A stretch of DNA of 64,000 bases from VRUE01 sp963812335 (GCA_963812335.1 CAWEUU010000005.1:186001-250000), one strand, 5' to 3'; shown: positions 19,714 through 28,292, counted from the stretch's first letter. Numbers and translations: made by a program. Notes: a model not told the origin generated them from the sequence alone.

Positions 19714-20616
19714 CTACCGGGTTCGGCGAGTCGCAAACTTGGCCTGCACGGGGGAGTGGTCGGAGAGGCGCAGCGCGAGACCGCCTTCGTCCAGCTCGCG
19801 CCGCTCGGGCGGCCAGGGGCTCGGCGCCGCGACCGCGTCCAGCCCCCGTGCGAGCAGATGGTCGATCGCCGAGGGGCCGGTCGGCGCGGCGAGCGCGAAG
19901 CCCTCGCGCAGCTCGTCGAAGACGGCGGGGCTCTGCCGCGGGCGCAGGTTGAGGTCGCCGCCGAAGATCAGCGGCTGCTCCCCGGCCCAGGCGCTTGCGG
20001 CCTCGGCGGCCTGCAGCACGTCGGCGGCGGCCAGCGCCGGGTCGTGCGCGGAGGCGTGCAGGTTGGCGACGCAGAGCCGGGCGTCGCCGCGCCTGGGGTC
20101 GTCTCCCCCGACGACGCGCGTGAACGCCATCGCTCGACGCTCCGGACGGCCTGCGTGGATCGTCATCTCCCGCCGCTCGACGGCCGCCTCGCCGTTGCGG
20201 AAGGCCCTGCGGACCAGGGTGAGGTTTGAGCCGCCCTCGGCGGAGGCGATCAGGTCGGGGTTGAGGCGGGCGGCGCGGGCGCGCAGGGCGCCGAAGGAGT
20301 TGCGCGAGGTGAGCACGCCGTGCGGCGCGGCCTCGCAGGCGACCGCGAGCGGCTGCCACCAGTGCGGCGGGCACTCCTGCAGCAGGGCGACGTCCCACTC
20401 GGCGGCGGCGAGCAGCCGCGCGAACTCGGGCAGCAACTCGCGGTTGACCTGGACGTGGGTGGCGCCCCGCTCGCTTCGGCGCAGCAGGCGCGAGCGCCAG
20501 GTGAAGAGGTCCCGGTCGGGCGGGAAGTCGCGGCCGTGGAAGAGGTTCCAGGAGAGGGCGGTCAGCTCCACAGCCGTAGTATCCGCGCCGTGATCATGGA
20601 GTGAAGGAACGTCCAT
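19714..20616 (-). CDS. EEP-superfamily phosphodiesterase, cytoplasmic
   Basis: The core shows the EEP fold: TALSWNLFHGRDFPPDRD, WDVALLQECPP, CVANLHASAHDP, IFGGDLNLRPRQ, AIDHLLARGLD and LSDHSPVQAKF, matching the metal and catalytic residues of DNase I/ExoIII-like enzymes. No signal peptide is seen. The start is uncertain. The ATG at 20616 lies inside the repeat element at 20596-20655; the GTG at 20571, just before ELTALSWN, is equally good and would leave the element outside the gene. It is divergent from argF. Confidence 0.8.
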   Translation of the reverse strand: MDVPSLHDHGADTTAVELTALSWNLFHGRDFPPDRDLFTWRSRLLRRSERGATHVQVNRELLPEFARLLAAAEWDVALLQECPPHWWQPLAVACEAAPHGVLTSRNSFGALRARAARLNPDLIASAEGGSNLTLVRRAFRNGEAAVERREMTIHAGRPERRAMAFTRVVGGDDPRRGDARLCVANLHASAHDPALAAADVLQAAEAASAWAGEQPLIFGGDLNLRPRQSPAVFDELREGFALAAPTGPSAIDHLLARGLDAVAAPSPWPPERRELDEGGLALRLSDHSPVQAKFATRRTR

Positions 20617-20655
20617 ATCTGATTCTTCGTGACTGAACGGAAAGTGAACAATTGA
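20596..20655 (+). repeat. Dispersed leader element, copy 3, before argF (degenerate leader ORF)
   Basis: In the frame matching the leader ORFs at 10833 and 23240 this reads M-E-stop-R-NVHI-stop-FFVTERKVNN, and the final TGA overlaps the argF ATG (TGATG). The DNA core GTCCATATCTGATTCTTCG is the same as in the other copies. The conserved Trp codon TGG is TGA here. Orientation relative to the downstream gene, and the stop-start overlap, are as in the other two leader copies. Confidence 0.6.
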
Positions 20656-21575
20656 TGTCGGCAAAGCGAGACTTCATCACCGGCGAGGAGCTGGGGGCGT
20701 TCGAGCTCTCGCAGCTGCTCGAGCTCGCGGCCGAGTTGAAAGCATCCCGCGCCGCGGGGCGTGTCTCGGGTGCTATGGACCAAAAAGGCGCCCCGGGCGG
20801 CGATCTGGCCGGGCGCAGCATCGCGCTCGTCTTCGAGAAGCCCTCGACGCGGACGCGGATCTCCTTCGAGGTCGGCGTCGCCGAGCTCGGCGCGACGCCG
20901 ATCGTCCTGCGGGGCGACGAAATGCAGCTCTCGCGCGGCGAGTCGGCCGGCGACACGGGCCGCGTGCTCTCGCGCTACCTCGACGCGATCGTGATCCGCC
21001 ACGGCTCGCACGAGGCGGTCGCCGAGCTCGCCGGCGCCGCTGAGGTGCCGGTGGTCAACGCGCTGACGCCGCTGCACCACCCTTGCCAGGCGCTCGCCGA
21101 CCTGCTCACCCTGCGCGAGTGGCGCGGCGACCTGCACGGGCTGAAGCTCGCCTACGTCGGCGACGGCAACAACGTCGCCCGCTCGCTGGCGATCGCCTGC
21201 GAGCTCGCCGGGGTCGAGCTGACCGTCGCCGCACCGGACGGCTACCAGCTCGAGCAGGGCCATGGGGTCAAGCTCACGGGCGACCCGCGCATGGCGGTCT
21301 CCGGCGCCGACGCCATCTACACCGACGTCTGGGTCAGCATGGGCGATGAGGAGGAGGCCGCGCGCCGCCGTGCTGACCTCGCCCCGTTCCGCGTCGACGC
21401 CGACCTGCTCAGCGCCGCCGCAGACGACGCGATCGTCCTCCACTGCCTGCCCGCCCACCCGGGCGAGGAGATAACCGCCGACGTGCTCTACGGGCCCCAG
21501 TCGGCCGTCTGGGACCAGGCCGAGAACCGCCTGCACACGCAGAAGGCGCTGCTGCGCACGCTGCTCGCCGAGTAG
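20655..21575 (+). CDS. argF: Ornithine carbamoyltransferase
   Basis: The 306-residue enzyme transfers the carbamoyl group to ornithine to make citrulline in arginine synthesis. Seen: the carbamoyl-phosphate site EKPSTRTRISFEVGVAELG, the LSRGES loop, HPCQALADLL (about 146-155), DVWVSMGDEEEA, and HCLPAHPGEE with the ornithine-binding Cys. The ATG at 20655 is used; a TTG one codon earlier also opens the frame. No other arg gene is adjacent. It is followed 2 bases later by lgt, so the two are probably cotranscribed. Confidence 0.95.
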   Translation: MSAKRDFITGEELGAFELSQLLELAAELKASRAAGRVSGAMDQKGAPGGDLAGRSIALVFEKPSTRTRISFEVGVAELGATPIVLRGDEMQLSRGESAGDTGRVLSRYLDAIVIRHGSHEAVAELAGAAEVPVVNALTPLHHPCQALADLLTLREWRGDLHGLKLAYVGDGNNVARSLAIACELAGVELTVAAPDGYQLEQGHGVKLTGDPRMAVSGADAIYTDVWVSMGDEEEAARRRADLAPFRVDADLLSAAADDAIVLHCLPAHPGEEITADVLYGPQSAVWDQAENRLHTQKALLRTLLAE

Positions 21576-21577
21576 CC

Positions 21578-22366
21578 ATGTACCCGGAGATCGACCTCGG
21601 CCCGCTGACGCTGCAGAGCTTCGGCCTGATGTTCGCGCTCGCCTTCCTCGCGGCGGGGTGGCTGATCTGGAAACGGCTCGGGGAGATCGGCAAGCCGCCC
21701 GACTGGGCCTACGAGATGGGGTTCGCCGCGCTGATCGGCGGCGTGATCGGCTCGCGCCTCTACTTCGTCGCGCAGAACTACGACGACGTCAAGGGAGACC
21801 TGCTCGGCAACCTCTTCGGCGGCTCGGGACTGGTCTGGTACGGCGGCGCGATCGGCGGCGCGGTAGCCGTCCTGCTCTGGGCCCGGTACCGCGACTTCCT
21901 CCGCCTTACGCTGCTCGACCTCGCCGCGCCGGCGCTGGCGCTCGGCTACGCGGTCGGGCGGATCGGCTGCCAGCTCTCCGGCGACGGCGACTACGGCAGG
22001 GCCTGGGACGGGCCCTGGGCGATGGCCTATCCGGACGGCACCGTGCCAACCACCGAGGAGGTCCACCCGACGCCGGTCTACGAGGCGCTGGCGATGGGCT
22101 TCGGCGCCTGGCTCCTCTGGCGGCTGCGCGACCGCGTCCGCGCCGGCGTGCTGTTCGCGCTCTACCTCGTCTACGCCGGCGGCGAGCGCTTCCTGGTCGA
22201 GTTCGTCAGGCGTAACGACGAGGTCGCACTGGGGCTTACCGCCGCCCAGCTGGAGAGCCTTGCAATGATGGTCGCCGGAATCGTCTGGATGTATGTGGTG
22301 CGGCAGCGACACGGGAGCTTGTCTCGCTCGGCCGCTGGTAATGTTGCCCAAAATTCTTTGAGTTAA
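21578..22366 (+). CDS. lgt: Prolipoprotein diacylglyceryl transferase
   Basis: The 262-residue multi-pass membrane enzyme moves diacylglyceryl from phosphatidylglycerol to the lipobox Cys of prolipoproteins. Seen: SRLYFVAQNYDD, WYGGAIGGAVAV and the signature GYAVGRIGCQLSGDGDYG, HPTPVYEAL and RFLVEFVRRND. It starts 2 bases after argF. The lipoprotein cytochrome encoded at 31095 would be one of its substrates. Confidence 0.94.
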   Translation: MYPEIDLGPLTLQSFGLMFALAFLAAGWLIWKRLGEIGKPPDWAYEMGFAALIGGVIGSRLYFVAQNYDDVKGDLLGNLFGGSGLVWYGGAIGGAVAVLLWARYRDFLRLTLLDLAAPALALGYAVGRIGCQLSGDGDYGRAWDGPWAMAYPDGTVPTTEEVHPTPVYEALAMGFGAWLLWRLRDRVRAGVLFALYLVYAGGERFLVEFVRRNDEVALGLTAAQLESLAMMVAGIVWMYVVRQRHGSLSRSAAGNVAQNSLS

Positions 22367-22383
22367 ACGAGGAGGCGAGCGGA

Positions 22384-23229
22384 GTGGAAGCAGTGGAGAC
22401 CGGCAGCGGGGGAGGTTCTTCCGCCGCAACCATCGCCCAGCTGGTCGACACCGCGGCGGAGACGATCGCGGCCGCCGGCTGCGAGGAGCCGCGCAACGAC
22501 GCCGAGGCGCTGGTTGCCAACGCGCTCGGGATCGCGGTCGAGGAGCTCTCACGGGACGGCTCGGGCGAGGTCTCGCCCCAGGTCCTCGCAGCGGTCGAGG
22601 CTTCCGTCGCCCGTCGCGCCGAACACGAGCCGCTTGCCTACGTGCTCGAACGCGCCCCATTTCGCGACCTCTGGATCCACGTCGACCCGCGCGTGCTCTG
22701 GCCGCGGCCGGAGACCGAGCTGCTGGTCGAGGTCGGTGCCGGGCTGCCGCAGGGCGCGCGCGTGCACGAGGTCGGCACCGGCTCCGGCGCGATTGCCCTG
22801 GCGCTGATCTCCGAGCGCCCCGACCTGCGCGTCACCGCGTCGGACCTCTCGCCGGAAGCGGCCGAGGCGGCGCGCGAGAACGCCGAGCGGCTCGGGCTTG
22901 AGCTCGACGTGACCGTCGCCGAGGGCCTGCCCGACGGGCTCGAGGGCGTCGACATGGTGATCGCCAACCTTCCCTACGTCACCGACGACACGATCGACGA
23001 GCGCTCGCCGGAGATTCGGCGCGAGCCGCGGATCGCCGTGACCGGCGAATGCGGTGCCGACGGGCTCGGCGTGATCCGCGGCCTGATCGCCGAAACGCCG
23101 AGCGGCTGGGGGCTGGCGATGGAGCACGACACCCACCACGGCCCGGCGATGCGCGAGATGCTGCGCGACGCGACTACGATGCGCGACTACATGGGTGGTG
23201 AGCGGGTAACCGTCGGCGTTGCGCCGTGA
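22384..23229 (+). CDS. prmC: Release factor glutamine methyltransferase
   Basis: The 281-residue SAM enzyme methylates the Gln of the GGQ motif in release factors. It starts at GTG 22384 after an AGGAGG-type site. Seen: the N-terminal helical domain, VLWPRPETELLVE, VHEVGTGSGAIALAL (SAM loop) and VIANLPYVTDD. The catalytic NPPY motif reads NLPY here, which keeps the Asn and the aromatic residue. Ten bases after its stop begins the 23-codon leader ORF of lysS. Confidence 0.9.
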   Translation: MEAVETGSGGGSSAATIAQLVDTAAETIAAAGCEEPRNDAEALVANALGIAVEELSRDGSGEVSPQVLAAVEASVARRAEHEPLAYVLERAPFRDLWIHVDPRVLWPRPETELLVEVGAGLPQGARVHEVGTGSGAIALALISERPDLRVTASDLSPEAAEAARENAERLGLELDVTVAEGLPDGLEGVDMVIANLPYVTDDTIDERSPEIRREPRIAVTGECGADGLGVIRGLIAETPSGWGLAMEHDTHHGPAMREMLRDATTMRDYMGGERVTVGVAP

Positions 23230-23239
23230 GCGCAGGCTC

Positions 23240-23311
23240 TTGAGCGCGGAGCGAGCAAACGTCACGATCTGGTTCTTCGTGCCGCGAGCGAAGCGCGAGG
23301 AATTGCCTTGA
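23240..23311 (+). CDS. 23-codon leader ORF overlapping the lysS start (dispersed element, copy 4)
   Basis: From TTG at 23240 the frame reads MSAERANVTIWF followed by FVPRAKREELP. Its TGA overlaps the TTG start of lysS (TTGA). Length, sequence and stop-start overlap match the leader ORF before the cytochrome c gene at 10833-10904. The DNA string TTGAGCGCGGAG occurs at its own start and again at the lysS start, so it could have arisen through a short duplication. The arms CACGA and TCGTG around the core can pair. No function can be read from the peptide. Confidence 0.5.
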   Translation: MSAERANVTIWFFVPRAKREELP

Positions 23312-24792
23312 GCGCGGAGGAGCGCCTGGCGAAGGTCGAGCGGCTGCGGTCCGAAGGGATCGACCCGTATCCCTTCTCGTTTCCGGACCGTGACCGGATC
23401 GAGCAGATCCATGCCGCCCACGACCCGGAGGCGCTGGGCGAGGGCGAGCACGGCGAGTTCGGCTACCGCGTCGCCGGCCGGGTGACGGGGCAGCGTGGCC
23501 ACGGCAAGACGGCCTTCTTCGACGTCCGCGATGTCTCCGGCTCGATCCAGGCCTACGCCCGTGTCGACGCTCTCGGCGAAGAGGCGTTCAGGCGGATCGA
23601 GGAGCTCGACATCGGCGACCTGGTCGGGGTCGAGGGCGACCTCTACGTGACCAAGCGCGGCCAGCTGGCGCTGGCGGTGCGCGAGTGCGTGCTGCTGGCC
23701 AAGGCGCTGCGTGACCCGCCTGACCTCTTCCATGGCATCTCCGACCCCGAGGTGCGGTACCGACAGCGCGAGCTCGACCTGATGGCGAACGAGGAGTCGC
23801 GGCGGGTCTTCGCGCTGCGGGCCAAGGTCGTCGCGGCGATCCGTGAGTACCTCAACGAGCGCCACTACGTCGAGCTGGAAACGCCGGTCCTGCAGCGGAT
23901 GACCGGCGGCGCCGCAGCGCGGCCGTTCAAGACGCACCACAACGCGCTCGACCGCCACCTCTACCTGAGGATCGCGACCGAGCTGTATCTGAAGCGGGCG
24001 ATCGTCGGCGGCTTCGAGCACGTCTACGAGCTCGGCAAGTTCTTCCGCAATGAGGGCATGTCGCCGCAGCACAATCCCGAGTTCACGATGCTCGAGTGGT
24101 TCGTCAGCGGCGCCGACTACCACGGCGTGATGGACGTCGCCGAGGGGATCGTCGGCCACGTCGCCGAAAGCGTGCTGGGGACGACCAAGGTCGAGCGCGA
24201 CGGCGAGGTCATAGACCTGAAGCCGCCCTGGCCGCGGTTGCGCCTGCAGGACCTGCTGAAGGAGGAGACCGGGGTCGACATCACCGAGGCCAGCCGCGAC
24301 GAGCTGGCCGAGATCGCCGGCGAGGACGCCGAGCCCGACGACGACTGGGCGGCGCTGGTCGACACGCTGCAGGGCAAGCTGGTCGAGCCGAAGCTGATCC
24401 AGCCGACCTTCATCGTCGACCTACCGCTGGCGATCTGGCCGCTGGTCAAGCCGGTGCCCGGGCACCCGCAGCTGCTGGCGGCGGCCTTCGACGGGATCGT
24501 CGCCGGGATGGAGATCACCGGCGGCGGCACCGACGTCAACGACCCGATCGAACAGCGGCGCCACTTCGTCGAACAACGCGAACGGCAGGAGTCGGGGGCG
24601 GAGGAGACGCCACACGAGCACGACGAGGAGTTCGTGCGGGCGCTCGAGTACGGGATGCTGACGGCGAGCGGCTGCGGCCTCGGCGTCGACCGCCTGATGA
24701 TGATCCTCAGCGGCGCCCAGACGCTGCGCGACGTGATCCTCTTCCCCTCGATGCGCGAGGCGCCGGGGGAGGGGCGGGGCGAGGGCGGCTAA
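23308..24792 (+). CDS. lysS: Class II lysyl-tRNA synthetase
   Basis: The 494-residue enzyme charges tRNA-Lys. It has an OB-fold anticodon-binding domain (about 45-130) and the class II core with motif 1 (ETPVLQRMTGGAAARPF), motif 2 (FRNEGMSPQHNPEFTMLEW) and motif 3 (GCGLGVDRLMMIL). The TTG at 23308 is preceded by GCGAGGA and overlaps the leader ORF stop. The 3' end faces the CDF gene with a 4-base overlap of the stops. Confidence 0.96.
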   Translation: MSAEERLAKVERLRSEGIDPYPFSFPDRDRIEQIHAAHDPEALGEGEHGEFGYRVAGRVTGQRGHGKTAFFDVRDVSGSIQAYARVDALGEEAFRRIEELDIGDLVGVEGDLYVTKRGQLALAVRECVLLAKALRDPPDLFHGISDPEVRYRQRELDLMANEESRRVFALRAKVVAAIREYLNERHYVELETPVLQRMTGGAAARPFKTHHNALDRHLYLRIATELYLKRAIVGGFEHVYELGKFFRNEGMSPQHNPEFTMLEWFVSGADYHGVMDVAEGIVGHVAESVLGTTKVERDGEVIDLKPPWPRLRLQDLLKEETGVDITEASRDELAEIAGEDAEPDDDWAALVDTLQGKLVEPKLIQPTFIVDLPLAIWPLVKPVPGHPQLLAAAFDGIVAGMEITGGGTDVNDPIEQRRHFVEQRERQESGAEETPHEHDEEFVRALEYGMLTASGCGLGVDRLMMILSGAQTLRDVILFPSMREAPGEGRGEGG

Positions 24793-25691
24793 CCCTCGAT
24801 CTGGATGATCGGTTCCGGCTCGTGTTCGACCTGGAGCGTCGTGTGGTGGATGTCGAACTCGCGCTCGATCAGCTCGACCAGCTCGAGCCGGGAGCGGTGG
24901 CAGTCGGCGTCCTTGGTGACGGTGACGTGGGCCGAGAGGGCGGGGAACTCGGAGGTGACCTCCCAGACGTGCAGGTCGTGGACCTCGATGACGCCCGGCT
25001 GCGCCGCCATCCTGCGGCCGATCAGGTCGGGGTCGATCCCCTTCGGCGAGGCCTCGAGGAAGATCCGGCCCGAGTCGTGCAGCAGACCGTAGGCGGAGCG
25101 CAGCATCAGCGCCGCGACCATCAGTGAGGCGAGCGCGTCGGCCTGGTCGAAGCCGGTGGTGAGGATCACCGTGGCGGCGATCGCGGTGCCGACGAAGGCG
25201 TAGAGGTCGGTGAGGATGTGCTGGAAGCTGCCCTCGACGTTGAGGCTCTGGCGGTTGGCGCTGGCGAGCACGGCGGTGGCGGCGAGGTTGACGACGATCC
25301 CGGCGAGGGCGACGAAGAGGACGAGGGCGCCGTCGACGCCGGGCGGGTCGAAGAGGCGCCGCACGCCCTCGATCGCGATGATCGTCGCCAGCACCAGCAG
25401 GGTGATGCCGTTGATCTGGGCGGAGAAGATCTCTGCTCGTTTGAGGCCGAAGGTCATGCGGCCCTCGGCGGGGCGTTTGCTGAGCCGGATAGCGACCAGC
25501 GAGAGGCCGATCGCCGCCGCGTCGGTGAGCATGTGGGCGGCGTCGGAGAGCAGCGCCAGCGAATTGGCGAGGATCCCGGTGACCACCTCGGCCGCCATGA
25601 AGCCGAGGATCAGGACGAGCGCGATCGTCAGCTTGCCGCGATCGGCGTCGGCGCTGGCGCCGTGGCTGTGGCCCGCGTGGGAGTGGCTCAT
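24789..25691 (-). CDS. Cation diffusion facilitator (Zn/Co/Cd exporter)
   Basis: The 300-residue protein has a His-rich start (MSHSHAGHSHG), six transmembrane segments, and the paired metal-site motifs in TM2 (SDAAHMLTD) and TM5 (HILTDLYAFVG), each with the HxxxD spacing. The cytoplasmic ferredoxin-like C-terminal domain follows (VIEVHDLHVWEV). It exports divalent cations, most likely zinc, in exchange for protons. The ATG at 25691 was chosen over the long upstream extension, which is the antisense of the SDR gene in another frame. Confidence 0.92.
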   Translation of the reverse strand: MSHSHAGHSHGASADADRGKLTIALVLILGFMAAEVVTGILANSLALLSDAAHMLTDAAAIGLSLVAIRLSKRPAEGRMTFGLKRAEIFSAQINGITLLVLATIIAIEGVRRLFDPPGVDGALVLFVALAGIVVNLAATAVLASANRQSLNVEGSFQHILTDLYAFVGTAIAATVILTTGFDQADALASLMVAALMLRSAYGLLHDSGRIFLEASPKGIDPDLIGRRMAAQPGVIEVHDLHVWEVTSEFPALSAHVTVTKDADCHRSRLELVELIEREFDIHHTTLQVEHEPEPIIQIEG

Positions 25692-25734
25692 CGCCACCCC
25701 ATCGTTACACCTCGGGTGGGGCTCAGGCGGCGCG

Positions 25735-26520
25735 TCAGAAGATCGAGCGCAGGGCGCCGCCGTCGAGCGGGATAACGGTGCCGGTGAGGTAGGCGGCGCG
25801 CTCGGAGCAGAGGAAGGCGACGAGGTCGCCGTACTCCTCGGGCCGGCCGAGGCGACCGGCGGGCACGTCCTCGCGGGCGCCCGCTTCGGCCCCGGCGAGC
25901 GAGCCGGAGGAGTCGGCGAGGCGTTCGGTGGCGAAGAGCCCGGTGGCGACGGTGTTGACCGTGATCCCGTCGCCGGCGACGTCGGTCGCGAGCGTCTTGA
26001 GGAAGCCGACGGCGGCCATCCGGTTGGCGTTGGAGAGGTTGAGCGCGGGGATCGGCTCGCGGGTCGAGCTGGAGCCGACGTTGACGATTCGCCCCCAGCC
26101 GCGCTCGCGCATGCCGGGGACGACGGCGCCGGCGAGCACCCGCGGGGCGAGCACGAGCGAGCGGTAGGCGGTGTTCCACTCGTCGAGGTCCTGGTCGAGC
26201 GCGCCGCCGAAGGGCGGCCCGCCGCTGTTGAGCACGAGCACGTCGACCGGCCCGAGCGCCGCCTCGACCTCGCCCGGCAGCTCGGCGAGGCGGTCGAGGT
26301 CGTCGGTGTCGGCGACGAAGGGAACGATCTCGGGCCCGTCGCCGTCGCCGACGTCCGCCGCCGCGGCGATCTCCTCGGCTGCGGCCCCGATTGACCCAGG
26401 CGTGCGGCTGGCGATCGCGACCCGCGCCCCTTCGCGGGCAAGCACGGTCGCGATCCCGCGCCCGATCCCGCGACTGGCCGCCATCACCAGCGCGACGCGC
26501 CCCTCCAGCCCTAGCTCCAT
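25735..26520 (-). CDS. Short-chain dehydrogenase/reductase with atypical active site
   Basis: The 261-residue Rossmann protein has the cofactor motif ALVMAASRGIGRGIATVLA, VLVLNSGGPP and a C-terminal LTGTVIPLDGGALRS. The usual Ser...Tyr-x3-Lys catalytic set is altered: after the SSS motif the chain reads NLSNANRMAAVGFLKTLA, placing Asn or Ser where Tyr belongs and Arg for Lys. A subset of SDR proteins annotated as 3-oxoacyl-ACP reductases shares this variation, so redox activity should not be assumed. The gene is tandem with the CDF gene, 43 bases apart. Confidence 0.85.
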   Translation of the reverse strand: MELGLEGRVALVMAASRGIGRGIATVLAREGARVAIASRTPGSIGAAAEEIAAAADVGDGDGPEIVPFVADTDDLDRLAELPGEVEAALGPVDVLVLNSGGPPFGGALDQDLDEWNTAYRSLVLAPRVLAGAVVPGMRERGWGRIVNVGSSSTREPIPALNLSNANRMAAVGFLKTLATDVAGDGITVNTVATGLFATERLADSSGSLAGAEAGAREDVPAGRLGRPEEYGDLVAFLCSERAAYLTGTVIPLDGGALRSIF

Positions 26521-26619
26521 GCCGGCTCACCCGTCAGGGCCCACCGGGAACGCCAACCGTCTAACCGTCGCGGGCGGGAATGCTCGAACGAGTTCACGCC
26601 GATAAAGTTATCGCGCAGG

Positions 26620-26715
26620 GCGCCCGTAGCTCAGTGGTCAACGGTCCCTTCACGGGGACCAAAGAGCGCCGGTCTTTCAAGCCGGAGGTCGCGAGTTCGA
26701 TTCTCGTCGGGCGCA
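26620..26715 (+). tRNA. tRNA-Glu (TTC) with a 31-nt D-loop
   Basis: Acceptor arms 26620-26626 and 26708-26714 pair perfectly, with discriminator A. D-stem GCTC/GAGC (26629-26632, 26664-26667), anticodon stem CCGGT/GCCGG around loop CTTTCAA (anticodon TTC at 26676-26678), T-stem GCGAG/CTCGT around TTCGATT. All arms fit. The D-loop is about 22 nt longer than normal and carries an additional 6-bp hairpin (GGTCCC at 26643-26648 with GGGACC at 26655-26660). CCA is not encoded. No other tRNA is seen in the window. Confidence 0.85.
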
Positions 26716-26804
26716 TAGGGAGATCGTGATATTGCAGGGATTCCGCGGACCGGGCGGAGAGTGTTCGCGCCGCTGGAACGTGTTTCAACGTTCATACGAG
26801 CGAG

Positions 26805-26833
26805 TTGTCCCTCGCCGCGCAACGCGCTACATT
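26805..26833 (+). promoter_or_regulatory. Putative sigma70-type promoter for the secreted protein at 26841
   Basis: TTGTCC (26805-26810) and TACATT (26828-26833) are separated by 17 bases. The GTG start at 26841 lies seven bases after the -10, so the mRNA would be leaderless. Confidence 0.5.
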
Positions 26834-26840
26834 CCGATCT

Positions 26841-28265
26841 GTGTATGCGCGGGTCGTCCTTGCGTCAGTCTTGGCCGTCGTCGTGCTTGCCCTGCTGGTC
26901 ACCGGACCGGCCTTCGCCGGACCGCCCGGCAAGTGGACCCGGGTCACCGGGGCTGATGGGGTCGAGGCGCTCAACACCGACGAGGTCGGCCTCGAGCGCA
27001 CCGCCGACGGCGTCCTGCACGTAGCCTGGACGCGTCGCGCCGCCGGCCTCGCCGACGCGCTGATGCAGAGCGCGATCGCCGCCAATACGAAGTCGGTCAG
27101 CGGCCCGGTGACGATCGTCGGTCCCCCCAACAACGGGCTGAACGGCAGCGTCGACCTCGTTTCGGCACCGGGTGGCGGCCTGCGGGTGCTGTTCTCGGGG
27201 CTGTTCCCGATGAGCGGGATCGATGTCGTGATGTCGACCTCCACCGCTTCGGCGACCGGCACCGGGTGGACGCCGCCGCTCGCCGTATCGAGCACCGGTA
27301 CACCAAGCCCGGTTTACATCGCGGCCGGGATCGGTGGAGCGGTATCGCCCGCCGGTACCGTCGTCTCGACCTGGGGAGACTCGGGACCGGGCGACGGCGG
27401 TTTTCACGTCGGCCTCAGCCCCGCCGACCCCGACAACCCCTTCGGCGTCGCCGCCAGCAATGTCAATCCCAACGTCGCCTTCGATTCCGCCAGTGGCTCG
27501 GGCTACATCGCGTGGAACGTGCTGGGTGGGATCGAACCCGGGTCGCTGCGTGTGATGGCACTGCAGGGCGGCTCGGTGCTGGCCGCGCCGAATTCCGCGG
27601 CCCGGTGGATCGGTCAGCGGGTCTCGATCAGCGGCCGGATCGGCGCCGGCGGTGTCTACGTCGCCTACGGTTCGGGAGGCAACGAATTCTCCGCCAGGCC
27701 GGCCTGGTGGCGGGTCGGCACCAAGCAGCCGAGGATCTTCAAGCGCCAGCGCGATGCCGAGCACACCGGTCTGGCGCCGGCGCCAGCCGGCCGTCTCTGG
27801 CTCTACTGGGAGCGCGACGGCCGCCTCTACGCGGTGCGAACCGACAGGAAGGCAAAGAAGCCCGGGGCGATCGTCTCCCTCAAGGCGCCCAAGGGAACGC
27901 GAAGCATCTACCGGCTCAACGGCGAGGGCTCGCGCGGCCCGCTGGATCTGCTCGCCTTGGCCGACGCCAAGGGCGGCCTCGGCTACTTCCACCAACGGAT
28001 CCTGCCCGGGCTGAGCTTGTCCGTCCAGCCGAAGCCGGTAGAGCGGGGCAAGCAGGCGAGCTTCCGGGTCAGCGACGCTGGCACGCCGGTCAAGGGCGCC
28101 TGGGTGACCTTCAAGCTCGGCAAGAAGAAGCTTTCGAAGAAGACCAACGCCAAGGGCAAGGCGACGATCAAGGTGCCCGCGGGGACGAGGCCCGGGCGCT
28201 ACTCGGCGGCGGTCCACCGGGGCGGCTACACGCGGGCGAAGCGGAAGGTCCGCGTCAAGGGCTGA
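26841..28265 (+). CDS. Secreted protein with probable beta-propeller repeats and C-terminal Ig-like domain
   Basis: From the GTG at 26841 the product has about 474 residues: signal peptide (about 1-25, ending PAFAG), a long beta-rich region with repeated sequences such as DGVLHVAWTRRAAG and GSGYIAWNVLGG, and a C-terminal Ig- or carboxypeptidase-regulatory-like domain (about 390-474: VERGKQASFRVSDAGTPVKG, KTNAKGKATIKVPAGTRPGR). I know of no specific function. The TTG at 26805 opens the same frame but falls on the predicted -35 box. It is followed by another secreted propeller gene in the same orientation. Confidence 0.75.
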   Translation: MYARVVLASVLAVVVLALLVTGPAFAGPPGKWTRVTGADGVEALNTDEVGLERTADGVLHVAWTRRAAGLADALMQSAIAANTKSVSGPVTIVGPPNNGLNGSVDLVSAPGGGLRVLFSGLFPMSGIDVVMSTSTASATGTGWTPPLAVSSTGTPSPVYIAAGIGGAVSPAGTVVSTWGDSGPGDGGFHVGLSPADPDNPFGVAASNVNPNVAFDSASGSGYIAWNVLGGIEPGSLRVMALQGGSVLAAPNSAARWIGQRVSISGRIGAGGVYVAYGSGGNEFSARPAWWRVGTKQPRIFKRQRDAEHTGLAPAPAGRLWLYWERDGRLYAVRTDRKAKKPGAIVSLKAPKGTRSIYRLNGEGSRGPLDLLALADAKGGLGYFHQRILPGLSLSVQPKPVERGKQASFRVSDAGTPVKGAWVTFKLGKKKLSKKTNAKGKATIKVPAGTRPGRYSAAVHRGGYTRAKRKVRVKG

Positions 28266-28292
28266 ACGGGTTCGAAGAGGAGGAGAGAGCGG

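Noticed and set aside
26643..26660. D-loop hairpin of tRNA-Glu as a second anticodon arm reading UGA
   Set aside because: The loop TTCACG contains TCA, but loop size and stem do not match an anticodon arm, and the normal anticodon arm is intact.
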